Shown here: positions 9,487 to 19,122 of the stretch, piece by piece
How the letters are laid out: the number at the start of each line of letters is the position of its first letter
Position numbering within the stretch: the stretch's first letter is position 1
NCBI RefSeq assembly: GCF_009930875.1
Contig: NZ_CP025249.1
Span: 1,116,001-1,180,000 of the forward strand
Length of the DNA: 64,000 bases
From: Actinomyces sp. 432
Lineage (GTDB): Bacteria; Actinomycetota; Actinomycetes; Actinomycetales; Actinomycetaceae
Reading direction: 5' to 3'
Notes under the pieces: model-generated
What the model was told of the DNA's origin: nothing
What the model saw: the letters and a program-made list of their open reading frames with translations, nothing else
The model's database searches: none
Program-made: the position numbers and the translations under genes

Positions 9487-10409
9487 GTACCGTCGGCCCC
9501 CTCCCGCAGTCCCCCCTAGGGCCCGACGGCGTTCCCGCCGAGTTGCTTGCCGCCCTCACCGAGTCCGGGGGCGGCATCGGCCCGGGCCCCGCCCTGGAGG
9601 CCGCCCACCAGATCGCCCGGCGTACCGGATCCGCCCATCACGACGTGCTGGTCGTACTCGGCTCGGGCGCCGACGGCGCCCTGGACGGCTGGGGTGCGCC
9701 GGCGGCATCACTGCCGCTTTCCGATCTGCCCGGGATCACCGCCCCCGTCGCACCCGGGCATGTCGATCGGCTCGACTCCTATGAGCTGCCACTTCCACTG
9801 ACTCCGGTCTATGCGGACGGTCCCGCCCCGGCGGCCGCGACCTCGTCCGGGAGCAGGCGCGTCCTAGTGGCCCACGGACGCACCCACCTGTATGAGGGAC
9901 GTGGGCCCGGTGCCGTCGTCGCCCTGGCGCGGGCTGCGGCCGCCACGGGCGTGCGCGCCGCCGTCCTGATCAACGCCAACGGCTGCCTGCGGGACTGGGA
10001 GATCGGAGACGTCATGACGATCACCGATCACCTCAACCTGTCCGGCGCCTCACCCTTCGACGGCACCGTGTTCGTCGACCAGCGTGAGCTGTGGGATCCG
10101 CAGCTGACTGCCACCGTGCGCGCACACACCCAGCGCGCCGGCGTGTACGCCATGGTGCGTGGACCGGAGTACCAGACCCAGGCCGAATCCCGCATGCTGG
10201 CAGCCCTCGGAGCCGATTGCGTGGGCATGTCCACGATTCTGGAGGCCATCGCCCTGCGTCAGCTGGGCGTGCGCGTGGTGGGGATGAGCGTCGTATCCGA
10301 CCTGTCATTCGCTGCGGCACCGACCGACCCGGATGAGGTGGTACGCCTGGTGGCCGCCGCTCATCAAACGCTTGCCGCCGGTGCCGCGGAGGTCTTGAGG
10401 GCGCTGTGA
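9483..10409 (+). CDS. punA: Purine nucleoside phosphorylase
   Basis: A 308-residue trimeric-type purine nucleoside phosphorylase that splits inosine/guanosine with phosphate into base and ribose-1-phosphate in the cytoplasm. Seen: VLVVLGSGADGAL (phosphate-loop region), VAHGRTHLYEG, INANGCLRDWEIGD, GPEYQTQAESRM (base/ribose binding) and GMSVVSDLSF. The length suits the family. Its ATG overlaps the end of the upstream NCS1 permease, which pairs nucleobase transport with nucleoside cleavage and points to purine salvage. The Asn in INANG and the Glu in GPEYQ correspond to family base-recognition regions; assignment to the 6-oxopurine-specific class is by similarity. Confidence 0.92.
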   Translation: MSTVGPLPQSPLGPDGVPAELLAALTESGGGIGPGPALEAAHQIARRTGSAHHDVLVVLGSGADGALDGWGAPAASLPLSDLPGITAPVAPGHVDRLDSYELPLPLTPVYADGPAPAAATSSGSRRVLVAHGRTHLYEGRGPGAVVALARAAAATGVRAAVLINANGCLRDWEIGDVMTITDHLNLSGASPFDGTVFVDQRELWDPQLTATVRAHTQRAGVYAMVRGPEYQTQAESRMLAALGADCVGMSTILEAIALRQLGVRVVGMSVVSDLSFAAAPTDPDEVVRLVAAAHQTLAAGAAEVLRAL

Positions 10410-10503
10410 GCAGTCGGGCGGGCGCCCTGCCCCGGCACCGCAGGTCCTGACATAGGACGCCCGTCCCCGCCCGCGCGCGTCAGCATCCGGCTAGCCTTGG
10501 ACC

Positions 10504-11928
<1,425 letters not shown>

Positions 11929-11970
11929 GCTAGGCGGCCAGTCCTTCCTGAACGCATTTTGCATCACGGG

Positions 11971-12013
11971 CATCGTCCCCCGGCGGAACCTGACGTGCTG
12001 CCGGGGGACGATG
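11971..12013 (+). terminator. Rho-independent-like hairpin after fumC
   Basis: A perfect 14-bp stem (11971-11984 with 12000-12013, arm CATCGTCCCCCGGC) and a 15-base loop. It is not followed by a clear T run, so it is a terminator or mRNA-stabilising hairpin. Confidence 0.7.
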
Positions 12014-12116
12014 TCGCATTCCCGTGGCCTGGGCGGGCGGCATGGGCCCGCTTCGGGAGGACGCAGCATGAGCGGTGTATTGGCTCCGCGGCGGCTAACC
12101 ATGGCAGGCTTCGGCC

Positions 12117-12799
12117 ATGACGCGCGCGAGTATCGTGGGCCTGGTTGTGGAGGCGCTGCTGATAGCGCTCGGCCTGGTGGCCATCGTCGGGGGCGACACC
12201 GAGCCGGCGGCGTACTGTTCGGCAGCCTGGGTGCTCTTGGCCCTGATCTACGTTGCCACCCTGCTGTGGGCTGCCTGGCGCCGTCGGGTGCTGCCAGACG
12301 ACCGTGAGATTCGGGAGCCCGCACTCAGGCTGCATCGTCGGCTGGTTGCGCTTCTGGGCTCCGCGCCGGTCGTTGCGGCGCTTATGGGCCTGATCAATGC
12401 GCTGGCGGGAGCGAACATCCCCAGGAGCTGGTCGACCAGCTGTCCGGCGTGTACGGCGCCGCGCAGACGGCATCCCTGATCAGAGTGATTCAGGCAGTTG
12501 CCATCGTGATGACAATCCTGATGGCGGTGCTCGGCTGGGCTCTGCTGCACCTGGGGTACGCACGCCATTACGAGCGCCTGGACCATCTGTACGGGCCGTC
12601 CCTCAGGTTCCCCGGCACGACGGACCCGGACCTGACCGACTACGTGTACTTCTCCCTGACCGTGGGCACCACCTTCGCCACCTCTGATGTCATGGTGGTT
12701 TCTCGGCGCCTGCGCTGGACGGTGCTAGTGCACTCCGTCCTCGCCTTCTTCTACAACGCGATCGTCTTGGCAATCGCATTCCGATTGATTACCAGCTGA
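12117..12799 (+). CDS. DUF1345 family membrane protein (frameshifted in this sequence)
   Basis: A DUF1345 inner-membrane protein of unknown function, about 227 residues when repaired. The first part (ATG 12117) has two to three membrane helices and ends ALAGANIP; one extra C in CCCC 12419-12422 rejoins QELVDQLSGVYGAAQ. The second part carries two more helices and the family-diagnostic YVYFSLTVGTTFATSDV plus RRLRWTVLVHSVLAFFYNA near the C-terminus. The FTVGxTFxTSDV-type motif resembles the selectivity-filter-like segment seen in DUF1345 relatives. Monocistronic between fumC and a convergent oxidoreductase. Confidence 0.85.
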
Positions 12800-12853
12800 C
12801 CACGGATCGTCGCCGGGCGGGACAGTCCAGGGGCAGGCCGGTGTGCGCCGCAC

Positions 12854-13852
12854 TCAGGCCCAGGGCATCCCGACCAGCTTGCCGGTGTACGCCCCGGACG
12901 CCATGTCCCGCTGCGCCTGAACCACGTCCTCCAACGGGTAGGTGTGCACCGGCAGGAAGTCCAGGGCGCCCGTCTCAATCCGGTCCAGCACCCGCTGCAG
13001 CTCCGCCTCCGGCAGGTCGGAGGCCTGGCCGGAGTAGGTGGTCAGCCGCACCCCGTTCGGGATCCAGTCCAGCGGGTAGAAGTCCTTGATGGTCCACGAG
13101 TCCGACAGCATCCCGGTGAAGCACACGGTGCCGTGCACGGCGGTCGCCAGCAGCGAGTCGCGCAGCGTCGGCACACCCACCAGCTCCAGCACCGCGTCCA
13201 CCCCCGCGGGCGCGTACCGGCGCACCTGCTCGGCCACGGCGCCGTCGTCGCGCAGTGCCGTCACGCCCCGGGAGGCGAGCAGCTCCAGTCCGGCCTCCCG
13301 GCGGGAAGTGGCGTAGACCGTGCAGCCCATGTCAAGCGCCAGCGCCGCTGTGGCCAGACCCAGCGCCGACGTGCCGCCGCGCACCAGCAGGCTCTGGCCG
13401 GGCTGCAGACTCAGCCCGGTGGTCAGGGAGCCGTAGGCGGTCTGCAGCGTCTCGGGCACCGAGCCGATCACCTCCCACGGCAGGCCGGAGTGAAAGGTGA
13501 TGACCTGCTCGCGCGGCACCACCACGTACTGGGCGTAACCACCGTCGAAGGCGCGCCCCATGCCGCCCATCATGGTGACCGCCTGAGTTCCGGGAGCCAG
13601 CCGTCCCTCGGGATCCAGGTCCACGACGCCGGATGCCTCGATCCCCAGCACGCGCGGATAGCTCATGCCGCCGGCCTGCCCGGTCACCGAGTGGTACTCG
13701 CTGCGGTTCAGGCCGAAGGCCATGACCTTCAGTCGGACCCAGCCGGGGCGCGGCTGCGGGACGGGCACGTCCATCACGTGCAGATTCTCAATACCGGGGG
13801 CGGCCAGCACGGCGGCGCGCATGCTTGCGGGCGTAGTGGGGAGGGTACTCAT
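12854..13852 (-). CDS. Zinc-less alcohol dehydrogenase / quinone oxidoreductase (MDR family)
   Basis: A 332-residue medium-chain dehydrogenase/reductase. The GroES-like N-terminal domain (AAVLAAPGIENLHVMDVPVP...GWVRLKVMAFGLNRSEYHSV) is followed by the NADPH Rossmann domain with LLVRGGTSALGLATAALALDMG and a C-terminal segment PLEDVVQAQRDMASGAYTGKLV. The usual zinc-binding Cys/His set is missing, as in quinone oxidoreductases. The gene ends just after a convergent DUF1345 gene and starts 12 bases after a PadR regulator stop, so both should share a transcript, with PadR probably controlling it. Physiological substrate unknown; detoxification of quinones or enones is the usual guess for such pairs. 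Confidence 0.9.
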   Translation of the reverse strand: MSTLPTTPASMRAAVLAAPGIENLHVMDVPVPQPRPGWVRLKVMAFGLNRSEYHSVTGQAGGMSYPRVLGIEASGVVDLDPEGRLAPGTQAVTMMGGMGRAFDGGYAQYVVVPREQVITFHSGLPWEVIGSVPETLQTAYGSLTTGLSLQPGQSLLVRGGTSALGLATAALALDMGCTVYATSRREAGLELLASRGVTALRDDGAVAEQVRRYAPAGVDAVLELVGVPTLRDSLLATAVHGTVCFTGMLSDSWTIKDFYPLDWIPNGVRLTTYSGQASDLPEAELQRVLDRIETGALDFLPVHTYPLEDVVQAQRDMASGAYTGKLVGMPWA

Positions 13853-13864
13853 CAGGTGGGACTC

Positions 13865-14491
13865 CTATGCGTTTGGGGAATCGAGAGCGGATGGAGCAGT
13901 GGATGGCGTGGGCACGTCGGCCTGCCCAGAGGCGGCGGAGGCCGCAGCAACGCCGAGCGTCCGCCGCAGCCAGTCGACCTCCGCGCGGCGCGACGCCGCC
14001 GCGATCCGGGTCATGCCGCGCCGGTACGGGTCGGTCTCGGCGGCCGCGCGGCGGGGTTCGCCGTCGTCGTAGAAGAAGGTCGGCGCCGGTGCGGCCAGAA
14101 CCTCCAGGCGACGGCGCAGCACGGCCTCACGCTCCGCGCTGTCGGGCAGGCGGGACAGGAAGGCGAGGACTACCAGGAACCGTGGCATGGATGACAGGTC
14201 CGCCTCGCTCGGGTGCCGCAGCAACTCCTGCAGGCGCTCACGACCCGCAGCGGTGATTTCAATCCGCTTGCGAGGACGGCCGCGGGCCCCGGGCTCGTTG
14301 GTGCGGATGAGCAGGCCCGCCTTCTCCAGCCGCGCCAGGGCGGGGTAGAGGGCCCCCTCTGACAGGCGTCCCCCCGGCCCGTCCAGCTCAATAATCCGCT
14401 GCCGCAGCTCGTAGCCGTGTAGCGGGTGCTCATCAAGGAACCCTAGGATCTTGAGCTCAAGCACGGCCAATACACTACATCGAATCGACAT
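13865..14491 (-). CDS. PadR-family transcriptional regulator
   Basis: A 208-residue PadR repressor-type protein: winged-helix N-terminus (LELKILGFLDEHPLHGYELR...LSEGALYPALARLEKAGLL, with the PadR-typical GYELxxxI and GxLYPxLxRLE elements) then RPRKRIEITAAGRERLQELL and a helical C-terminal dimerisation part. The first ATG (14489-14491) is used; a GTG nine codons in, directly before LELKILGFL, is also a plausible start and would place the palindromic TCGATTCGA (near 14480) in the promoter region. Transcribed ahead of the quinone oxidoreductase with 12 bases between them, divergent from the opuC operon. Confidence 0.9.
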   Translation of the reverse strand: MSIRCSVLAVLELKILGFLDEHPLHGYELRQRIIELDGPGGRLSEGALYPALARLEKAGLLIRTNEPGARGRPRKRIEITAAGRERLQELLRHPSEADLSSMPRFLVVLAFLSRLPDSAEREAVLRRRLEVLAAPAPTFFYDDGEPRRAAAETDPYRRGMTRIAAASRRAEVDWLRRTLGVAAASAASGQADVPTPSTAPSALDSPNA

Positions 14492-14554
14492 ATCCGCAAA
14501 GCGTTGTTACGGTAGGGCGACGTCGCCGCTCGGCGGAGGAGAGGAGACAGTCGT

Positions 14555-15493
14555 ATGGGACTGGGAACCGGGACTCGGATCACCGGTGCGTCCGCGCCTG
14601 CCACCGCAGGTTCCAGGCCGGCCATGACAGGGGCCAGCACCATCGAGTTCTCCGATGTCACCAAGCGTTACCCGGCACCCGCGGGCAGTGAGCCCGCTGG
14701 CCGACGGGCCGCCGTCGACTCCTTCTCCGCCGTCCTGCCCGCCGGCTCCATAACCGTCCTGCTCGGCTCCTCGGGCTGTGGTAAGACCACGCTGCTGCGC
14801 ATGGTCAATCGCATGGTAGAGCCGACCGAAGGCCGGATTCTGCTCGACGGTGAGGACGTCCAGGACGGCAGCCCGGTGGCCCTGCGCCGGTCCATCGGCT
14901 ACGTCATGCAGAACGCGGGGCTGCTGCCACACAGGCGGGTGCTGGACAACATCACCCTGGTGCCGCGCCTGAACGGCACCGGCAAGTCCTCGGCCCGGGC
15001 GCGCGCCCTGGAGCTTATGGGCATGCTGGGGCTGGCGGAGGACCTGGCTGACCGCTACCCGGGCCAGCTCTCGGGTGGGCAGGCCCAGCGCGTCGGCGTG
15101 GCCCGCGCGCTCGCAGCCGACCCCGGCGTGCTTCTGATGGATGAGCCCTTCGGTGCGGTGGACCCCCTCGTGCGCCGCGACCTGCAGCGGGAGTTACTGC
15201 GCATTCAGGGTGAGCTCGCCAAGACCATCATCTTCGTCACCCACGACGTTGACGAGGCCCTGATGCTCGGCGACGAGATCATCCTCCTGCGCGAGGGCGC
15301 TCAGATCGCGCAGCGCGGCACCGGTGCGCAGCTGCTCTGCGATCCGGCCGACGACTTCGTCGCCCGCTTCCTCGGTCTCGACGACGCCGAGCGCGCCCTG
15401 CGCCTGGCCGACGTCGCCGGCAGCCGGGTGGTCCTGGACCGGGCCGGCCGGGCGATAGGGCGGATCGACGCGGACGCGGGAGCGCGCCCGTGA
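14555..15493 (+). CDS. Osmolyte ABC transporter ATP-binding protein (OpuCA/ProV type)
   Basis: A 312-residue ATPase of the glycine betaine/carnitine/choline importer family. Seen: Walker A GSSGCGKTT, Q-loop YVMQNAGLLPH (with the OpuCA-typical Q-N-x-G-L-x-P-H), signature LSGGQAQRVGVARA, Walker B VLLMDEPFGAVDPLVR and switch histidine FVTHDVDEA. The C-terminal part is short and lacks the CBS pair of many OpuCA proteins. ATG at 14555 follows a purine-rich GGAGGAGAGGAGAC stretch. It overlaps the first permease gene by four bases, beginning a four-gene operon. The first ~28 residues before IEFSDVTKRY are low-complexity, so an internal start is possible. Confidence 0.93.
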   Translation: MGLGTGTRITGASAPATAGSRPAMTGASTIEFSDVTKRYPAPAGSEPAGRRAAVDSFSAVLPAGSITVLLGSSGCGKTTLLRMVNRMVEPTEGRILLDGEDVQDGSPVALRRSIGYVMQNAGLLPHRRVLDNITLVPRLNGTGKSSARARALELMGMLGLAEDLADRYPGQLSGGQAQRVGVARALAADPGVLLMDEPFGAVDPLVRRDLQRELLRIQGELAKTIIFVTHDVDEALMLGDEIILLREGAQIAQRGTGAQLLCDPADDFVARFLGLDDAERALRLADVAGSRVVLDRAGRAIGRIDADAGARP

Positions 15494-16149
15494 CCTGGTT
15501 CCTGAACAATCTCCCGGCGATCGGCTCCTACCTGATCGCACACGTGAGTCAGGCGGTGCCCGCGATCGTGGCGACCCTGGTGCTCGCCATTCCGATCGCC
15601 CGCCTGACCCAGCGGCTCGGGCCGCTGCGCGGCATCCTCGTCTCGGGCGCCTCCCTGCTGTACGCCATCCCCTCCCTGGCACTGTTCGTGATCCTGCCGG
15701 TCGTGCTCGGCACCGGCATCCGCGACACTGTCAACGTTATCGTCGCACTGACCCTCTACGGCCTGGCCCTGCTGGTACCCACCACCGTGGACGCGCTTGA
15801 CGCCGTCGACCAGCGCGTGCTCGACGCCGCCACCGCCATGGGCATGGGGGCGCTGCGCCGCTTCGCCACCGTGGAGCTGCCCCTGGCGGGCCCGGCAATC
15901 CTTGCCGGCCTGCGCGTCGTCACCGTCTCCACGGTCTCGCTGACCACGGTCGGGGCGGTGCTGGGCGTGCGCAGCCTGGGCTGGCTGTTCACCGACGGCT
16001 TTCAGCGCGGCATCACCGTGGAGATCCTCACCGGGATCGCCGCCACCGCCCTGCTCGCGGTCGCACTCGACGCCCTGGTGGTGCTGGGCGGGTGGGTGCT
16101 GCTGCCGTGGACGCGCCGCGCCCGCACGCGTGAGGGGGCTCCGGCGTGA
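15490..16149 (+). CDS. Osmolyte ABC transporter permease (OpuCB/ProW type)
   Basis: A 219-residue BPD-type permease with five to six membrane helices. Family features are the mid-protein sequence LVPTTVDALDAVDQRVLDAATAMGMGALRRFATVELPLAGPAIL (EAA-like loop contacting the ATPase) and SLTTVGAVLGVRSLGWLFTDGF. GTG start at 15490 overlaps the ATPase stop; its own TGA overlaps the next gene's GTG. Works as one half of the membrane channel with the second permease. Confidence 0.92.
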   Translation: MTWFLNNLPAIGSYLIAHVSQAVPAIVATLVLAIPIARLTQRLGPLRGILVSGASLLYAIPSLALFVILPVVLGTGIRDTVNVIVALTLYGLALLVPTTVDALDAVDQRVLDAATAMGMGALRRFATVELPLAGPAILAGLRVVTVSTVSLTTVGAVLGVRSLGWLFTDGFQRGITVEILTGIAATALLAVALDALVVLGGWVLLPWTRRARTREGAPA

Positions 16150-16823
16150 ACTACCTCGGTGAGGCGATCGCCTACATTTTCGCCGCCGCCAACTGGTCCG
16201 GTTCGCTCGGCATCGGGCGGCTGCTGGCGCAGCACATCGGCTACTCGGTGCTCGGGGTGGCCGTCGCCGCCGCCATCGGGGTGCCGTTGGGCTGGTGGAT
16301 CGGACACACCGGGCGGGGGCGGGGCGCGGCCATCGCACTGGCCGGCGCCGTGCGAGCCCTGCCCACCCTCGGCCTGATCACCCTGTTCGGGCTCGCCCTC
16401 GGCGTGGGCCTGTCCGCTCCCATGCTCGCCTTCATCGTCCTGGCCCTGCCCAGCGTGCTGGCCGGTGCCTACACCGGCATTGAGTCCGCGGATCCCGTCG
16501 CCGTCGACGGCGCCCGCGCCAGCGGCATGAGTGAGATCCAGCTGCTCACCCGCGTGGAGATCCCGCTGGGCGCTCCGCTGCTTGTGGGGGGCCTGCGCTC
16601 GGCCACCCTGCAGGTGATCGCGACGGCGACGCTCGCTGCCTACACCGGCGCCGGCGGGCTTGGGCGGCTGATGTTCCTCGGCCTCAAGACCCAGGACTAC
16701 GGCATGATGCTCGCCGCCTCGCTCGTTGTCATCGTGCTGGCCCTGCTCTCCGAAGTCCTCTTCATTCTCCTCCAGCGCGCCGTCACCCCGGTCGGTGCAC
16801 GTAACCGAAAGGAATCCCCGTGA
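16146..16823 (+). CDS. Osmolyte ABC transporter permease (OpuCD/ProW type)
   Basis: A 225-residue second permease with about five helices, including GRGAAIALAGAVRALPTLGLITLFGLALGVG-type hydrophobic segments and an EAA loop (DPVAVDGARASGMSEIQLLTRVEIPLGAPLLVGG). GTG start overlaps the preceding permease by four bases; its TGA overlaps the binding-protein start. Paired heterologous permeases are typical of OpuC systems. Function by family and operon context. Confidence 0.92.
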   Translation: MNYLGEAIAYIFAAANWSGSLGIGRLLAQHIGYSVLGVAVAAAIGVPLGWWIGHTGRGRGAAIALAGAVRALPTLGLITLFGLALGVGLSAPMLAFIVLALPSVLAGAYTGIESADPVAVDGARASGMSEIQLLTRVEIPLGAPLLVGGLRSATLQVIATATLAAYTGAGGLGRLMFLGLKTQDYGMMLAASLVVIVLALLSEVLFILLQRAVTPVGARNRKESP

Positions 16824-17758
16824 GTCCCAATGCTGATAAGCGCACGGTGCTCACGCGTCGCAGCGCCTTGGCCGGCGGTGGCCTGCTGGCCGTGGCCGCC
16901 ACGCTCGCAGCCTGCTCCAACTCCGACCCGCTGTCCTCCAACACGGTCGCGGGCGGCTCCGGGACCATCGTGGTGGGCAGCCAGCAGTACTACTCCAATG
17001 AGATCATTGCCGAGCTGTACGCCCAGGCGCTCGAGCAGGCCGGCTTCACCGTCGACCGCCAGTATCAGATCGGGCAGCGCGAGGTTTACATCCCCGAGCT
17101 TGAGTCGGGGGCGATCAGCGTGCTGCCAGAGTATGGCGGCAATCTGCTGCAGTACTACGACTCCGAGACCGACACCACGGACTCTGACTCCGTCCACGCC
17201 GCCTTGTCGGACGTGCTCCCGGACTCGTTGATGGTGCTCGACTATGCCGAGGCCACCGACCAGGACTCCTACACGGTAACCAGCGACCTCGCCGCGGAAT
17301 ACGATCTGGTCTCCATCGGCGACCTGGCCAAGCTCGACGGCACCGTCATGGTGGCGGCGAACTCCGAGTTCAAGACTCGTCCCTATGGCCCGACGGGAAT
17401 CAAGGCCGTCTACGGGGTGGATGCGGACGTCTATCCCGTGGAGGACTCCGGCGGGTCGCTTACCGTAGGCGCGCTCACGGATGGAACGGTGCAGGCGGCC
17501 GACATCTATACCTCCTCGCCCGCCATCGACGCCAACGACCTGGTGGTCCTGGAGGACCCGGAGGGCCTGATCCTGCCGCAGAACGTGACTCCGCTGGTCA
17601 CCGCGGACCTCGATGAGGGCGCCGTCACCGCGATCAATGCCGTCTCCGCGCTGCTGACCACTGAGGCGCTGCGCGCGCTCAACGCCCGCTCGGTGGACGA
17701 GCAGCTCGACTCAGCCACGATCGCCACCGACTGGCTCACCGAGCAGGGCATCCTGTAG
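16820..17758 (+). CDS. Osmolyte ABC transporter substrate-binding lipoprotein (OpuCC/OsmF type)
   Basis: A 312-residue solute-binding lipoprotein. The N-terminus has TRRSALAGGGLLAVAATLAAC: a signal peptide with twin-arginine flavour and an LAAC lipobox, Cys near residue 33. The mature part matches the OpuAC/QAT fold (IIVVGSQQYYSNEIIAELYAQ-like opening, VYIPELESGAISVLPEYGGNLLQYY, ADIYTSSPAIDANDLVVLEDP). GTG start after AAAGGAA. Last gene of the operon; it binds quaternary amine osmolytes or related compounds in the family, ligand not readable here. Ends about 60 bases from a convergent LacI gene. Confidence 0.92.
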   Translation: MSPNADKRTVLTRRSALAGGGLLAVAATLAACSNSDPLSSNTVAGGSGTIVVGSQQYYSNEIIAELYAQALEQAGFTVDRQYQIGQREVYIPELESGAISVLPEYGGNLLQYYDSETDTTDSDSVHAALSDVLPDSLMVLDYAEATDQDSYTVTSDLAAEYDLVSIGDLAKLDGTVMVAANSEFKTRPYGPTGIKAVYGVDADVYPVEDSGGSLTVGALTDGTVQAADIYTSSPAIDANDLVVLEDPEGLILPQNVTPLVTADLDEGAVTAINAVSALLTTEALRALNARSVDEQLDSATIATDWLTEQGIL

Positions 17759-17818
17759 GCCTGCTCGCCGCGAAATTGGCTTGAGCCACCAGGCCCGTAC
17801 GGTAACGAGCCGAGTTGG

Positions 17819-18835
17819 TCACTTAGCGCTCCTGTTGACGGGCCCGGTGGAAGCGCGCTCGATCAGCCGGGGGATCAACACCTGCTCGGTGGGCAGGTAG
17901 CGCTCTGCGGCCCTCCCGGCCGCCCGGTCCAGGGCCAGTTGTGACATGAGCGCGGGATTCTGGTCGATGGTGGTCAGCGGCACCAGGCCGGAGTCGAAGC
18001 GCCTGGCATTGTCGAAGCCGATCACACTGACCCGGTCCGGGACTCCCACCCCCGCGGAGAGCAACCCCTGGATGACCCCGGAGGCCACCCGATCATTGAA
18101 GGCCGACACCGCTGTAGGCGGATCACTGGAGGCGAGCATTTGCGCGGCTGCGCGTATGCCGTGCTCCTGCTCCAGCCCGCCGGCGATGATCTCCGCCTCG
18201 GCGGAAAGCCCATGGGCAGCCATCGCCGCGAGGTATCCGGCACGGCGCTCCGGGCTCGACGGAGCGCTTGCGCCGTCAACATGCACAATGCGGCGGTGCC
18301 CGAGCTGCACTAGGTGATCGACGGCCGCGGCAACCCCACCCCGGTCATCAACCCTGACCACGTCCACACCTGGGCACGCAAGCGGGCGGGCAACCGCGAC
18401 GACGGGCACCTCCGCAGCAAGCATGCGCAACTGCGCAGCACCCAGTGACGGGCCGACCATGACCAGCGCCTCGCAGCGGTCCCGCAGCAGCGTCTCGGCT
18501 GCCCGGCGGTCGTTCACGGACCCCACTACGGCGGAGAGCACGAGCTCGTACCGGCCTGCCTCGGCCGCTGCGTACAGCCCGTCAATGATCTCGGCGTGGA
18601 AGGGCTGGTGGACGTCGAAGGTCACGCCGATTTGACTCGAGCGGCCCGACCTCAGGGAGCTTGCGCGCCTGTCAGGCCGGTATCCGAGCCGTGAGGCGAC
18701 CGCCTTGACCCGGCGCCGCGTCTCCTGCGAGGCGCCGGCTGCATCGCGCATCACGATGGACACCAGTGACACCGAGCAGTTGGCCTCGCGCGCCACGTCA
18801 GCGAGTGTTACCTGCTTGCGCGACCGCTGCGCCAT
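17819..18835 (-). CDS. LacI-family transcriptional regulator
   Basis: A 338-residue LacI/GalR regulator. The N-terminal helix-turn-helix is VTLADVAREANCSVSLVSIVM with hinge RLGYRPDRRASSLRSGRS; the periplasmic-binding-like core follows (IGVTFDVHQPFHAEIIDGLYAAAEAGRY, ... VSVIGFDNARRFDSGLVPLTTIDQ, ...). It is divergent from the iolG-hyi-MFS operon, with a 287-base shared control region, and is the likely local regulator of it, responding to the sugar/polyol or a product. SxVSIVM replaces the more common SxVSRVL in the recognition helix, so operator preference may differ. Confidence 0.93.
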   Translation of the reverse strand: MAQRSRKQVTLADVAREANCSVSLVSIVMRDAAGASQETRRRVKAVASRLGYRPDRRASSLRSGRSSQIGVTFDVHQPFHAEIIDGLYAAAEAGRYELVLSAVVGSVNDRRAAETLLRDRCEALVMVGPSLGAAQLRMLAAEVPVVAVARPLACPGVDVVRVDDRGGVAAAVDHLVQLGHRRIVHVDGASAPSSPERRAGYLAAMAAHGLSAEAEIIAGGLEQEHGIRAAAQMLASSDPPTAVSAFNDRVASGVIQGLLSAGVGVPDRVSVIGFDNARRFDSGLVPLTTIDQNPALMSQLALDRAAGRAAERYLPTEQVLIPRLIERASTGPVNRSAK

Positions 18836-18884
18836 GGTGGCTCACCCCCGTGATTGTCCGTATCAAGCCTACGCCGAAGCATAC

Positions 18885-18915
18885 GTGACAACAACTGTAA
18901 TTTCTATAATTATAG
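18885..18915. promoter_or_regulatory. AT-rich palindrome in the LacI/iolG divergent promoter region
   Basis: CTATAATTATAG at 18904-18915 is a perfect 12-bp palindrome in an otherwise GC-rich intergene and contains TATAAT on both strands. A GTGACA lies at 18885-18890, but its spacing to the plus-strand TATAAT (14) is short. It may be the -10 of one or both divergent promoters, an operator, or both. Confidence 0.45.
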
Positions 18916-19122
18916 CGGCCGGACTCGAGACCTCACGGTTTGGATTCGTTGAAATATCAGTGATTGTCGGGTGTGGTGTTACAGGCTGCGGCGCCTGCAT
19001 GGTGGTTCGTCCCTAGAACGTGCTAGCGTATTTGTCATCACAAAGACCGCAGAGTCGTGGTCCTTGTGAAGCAATGCCGCGCAGCCCGGAGCGCTTGCGG
19101 CACACGACGAAGGAGTCCACCC

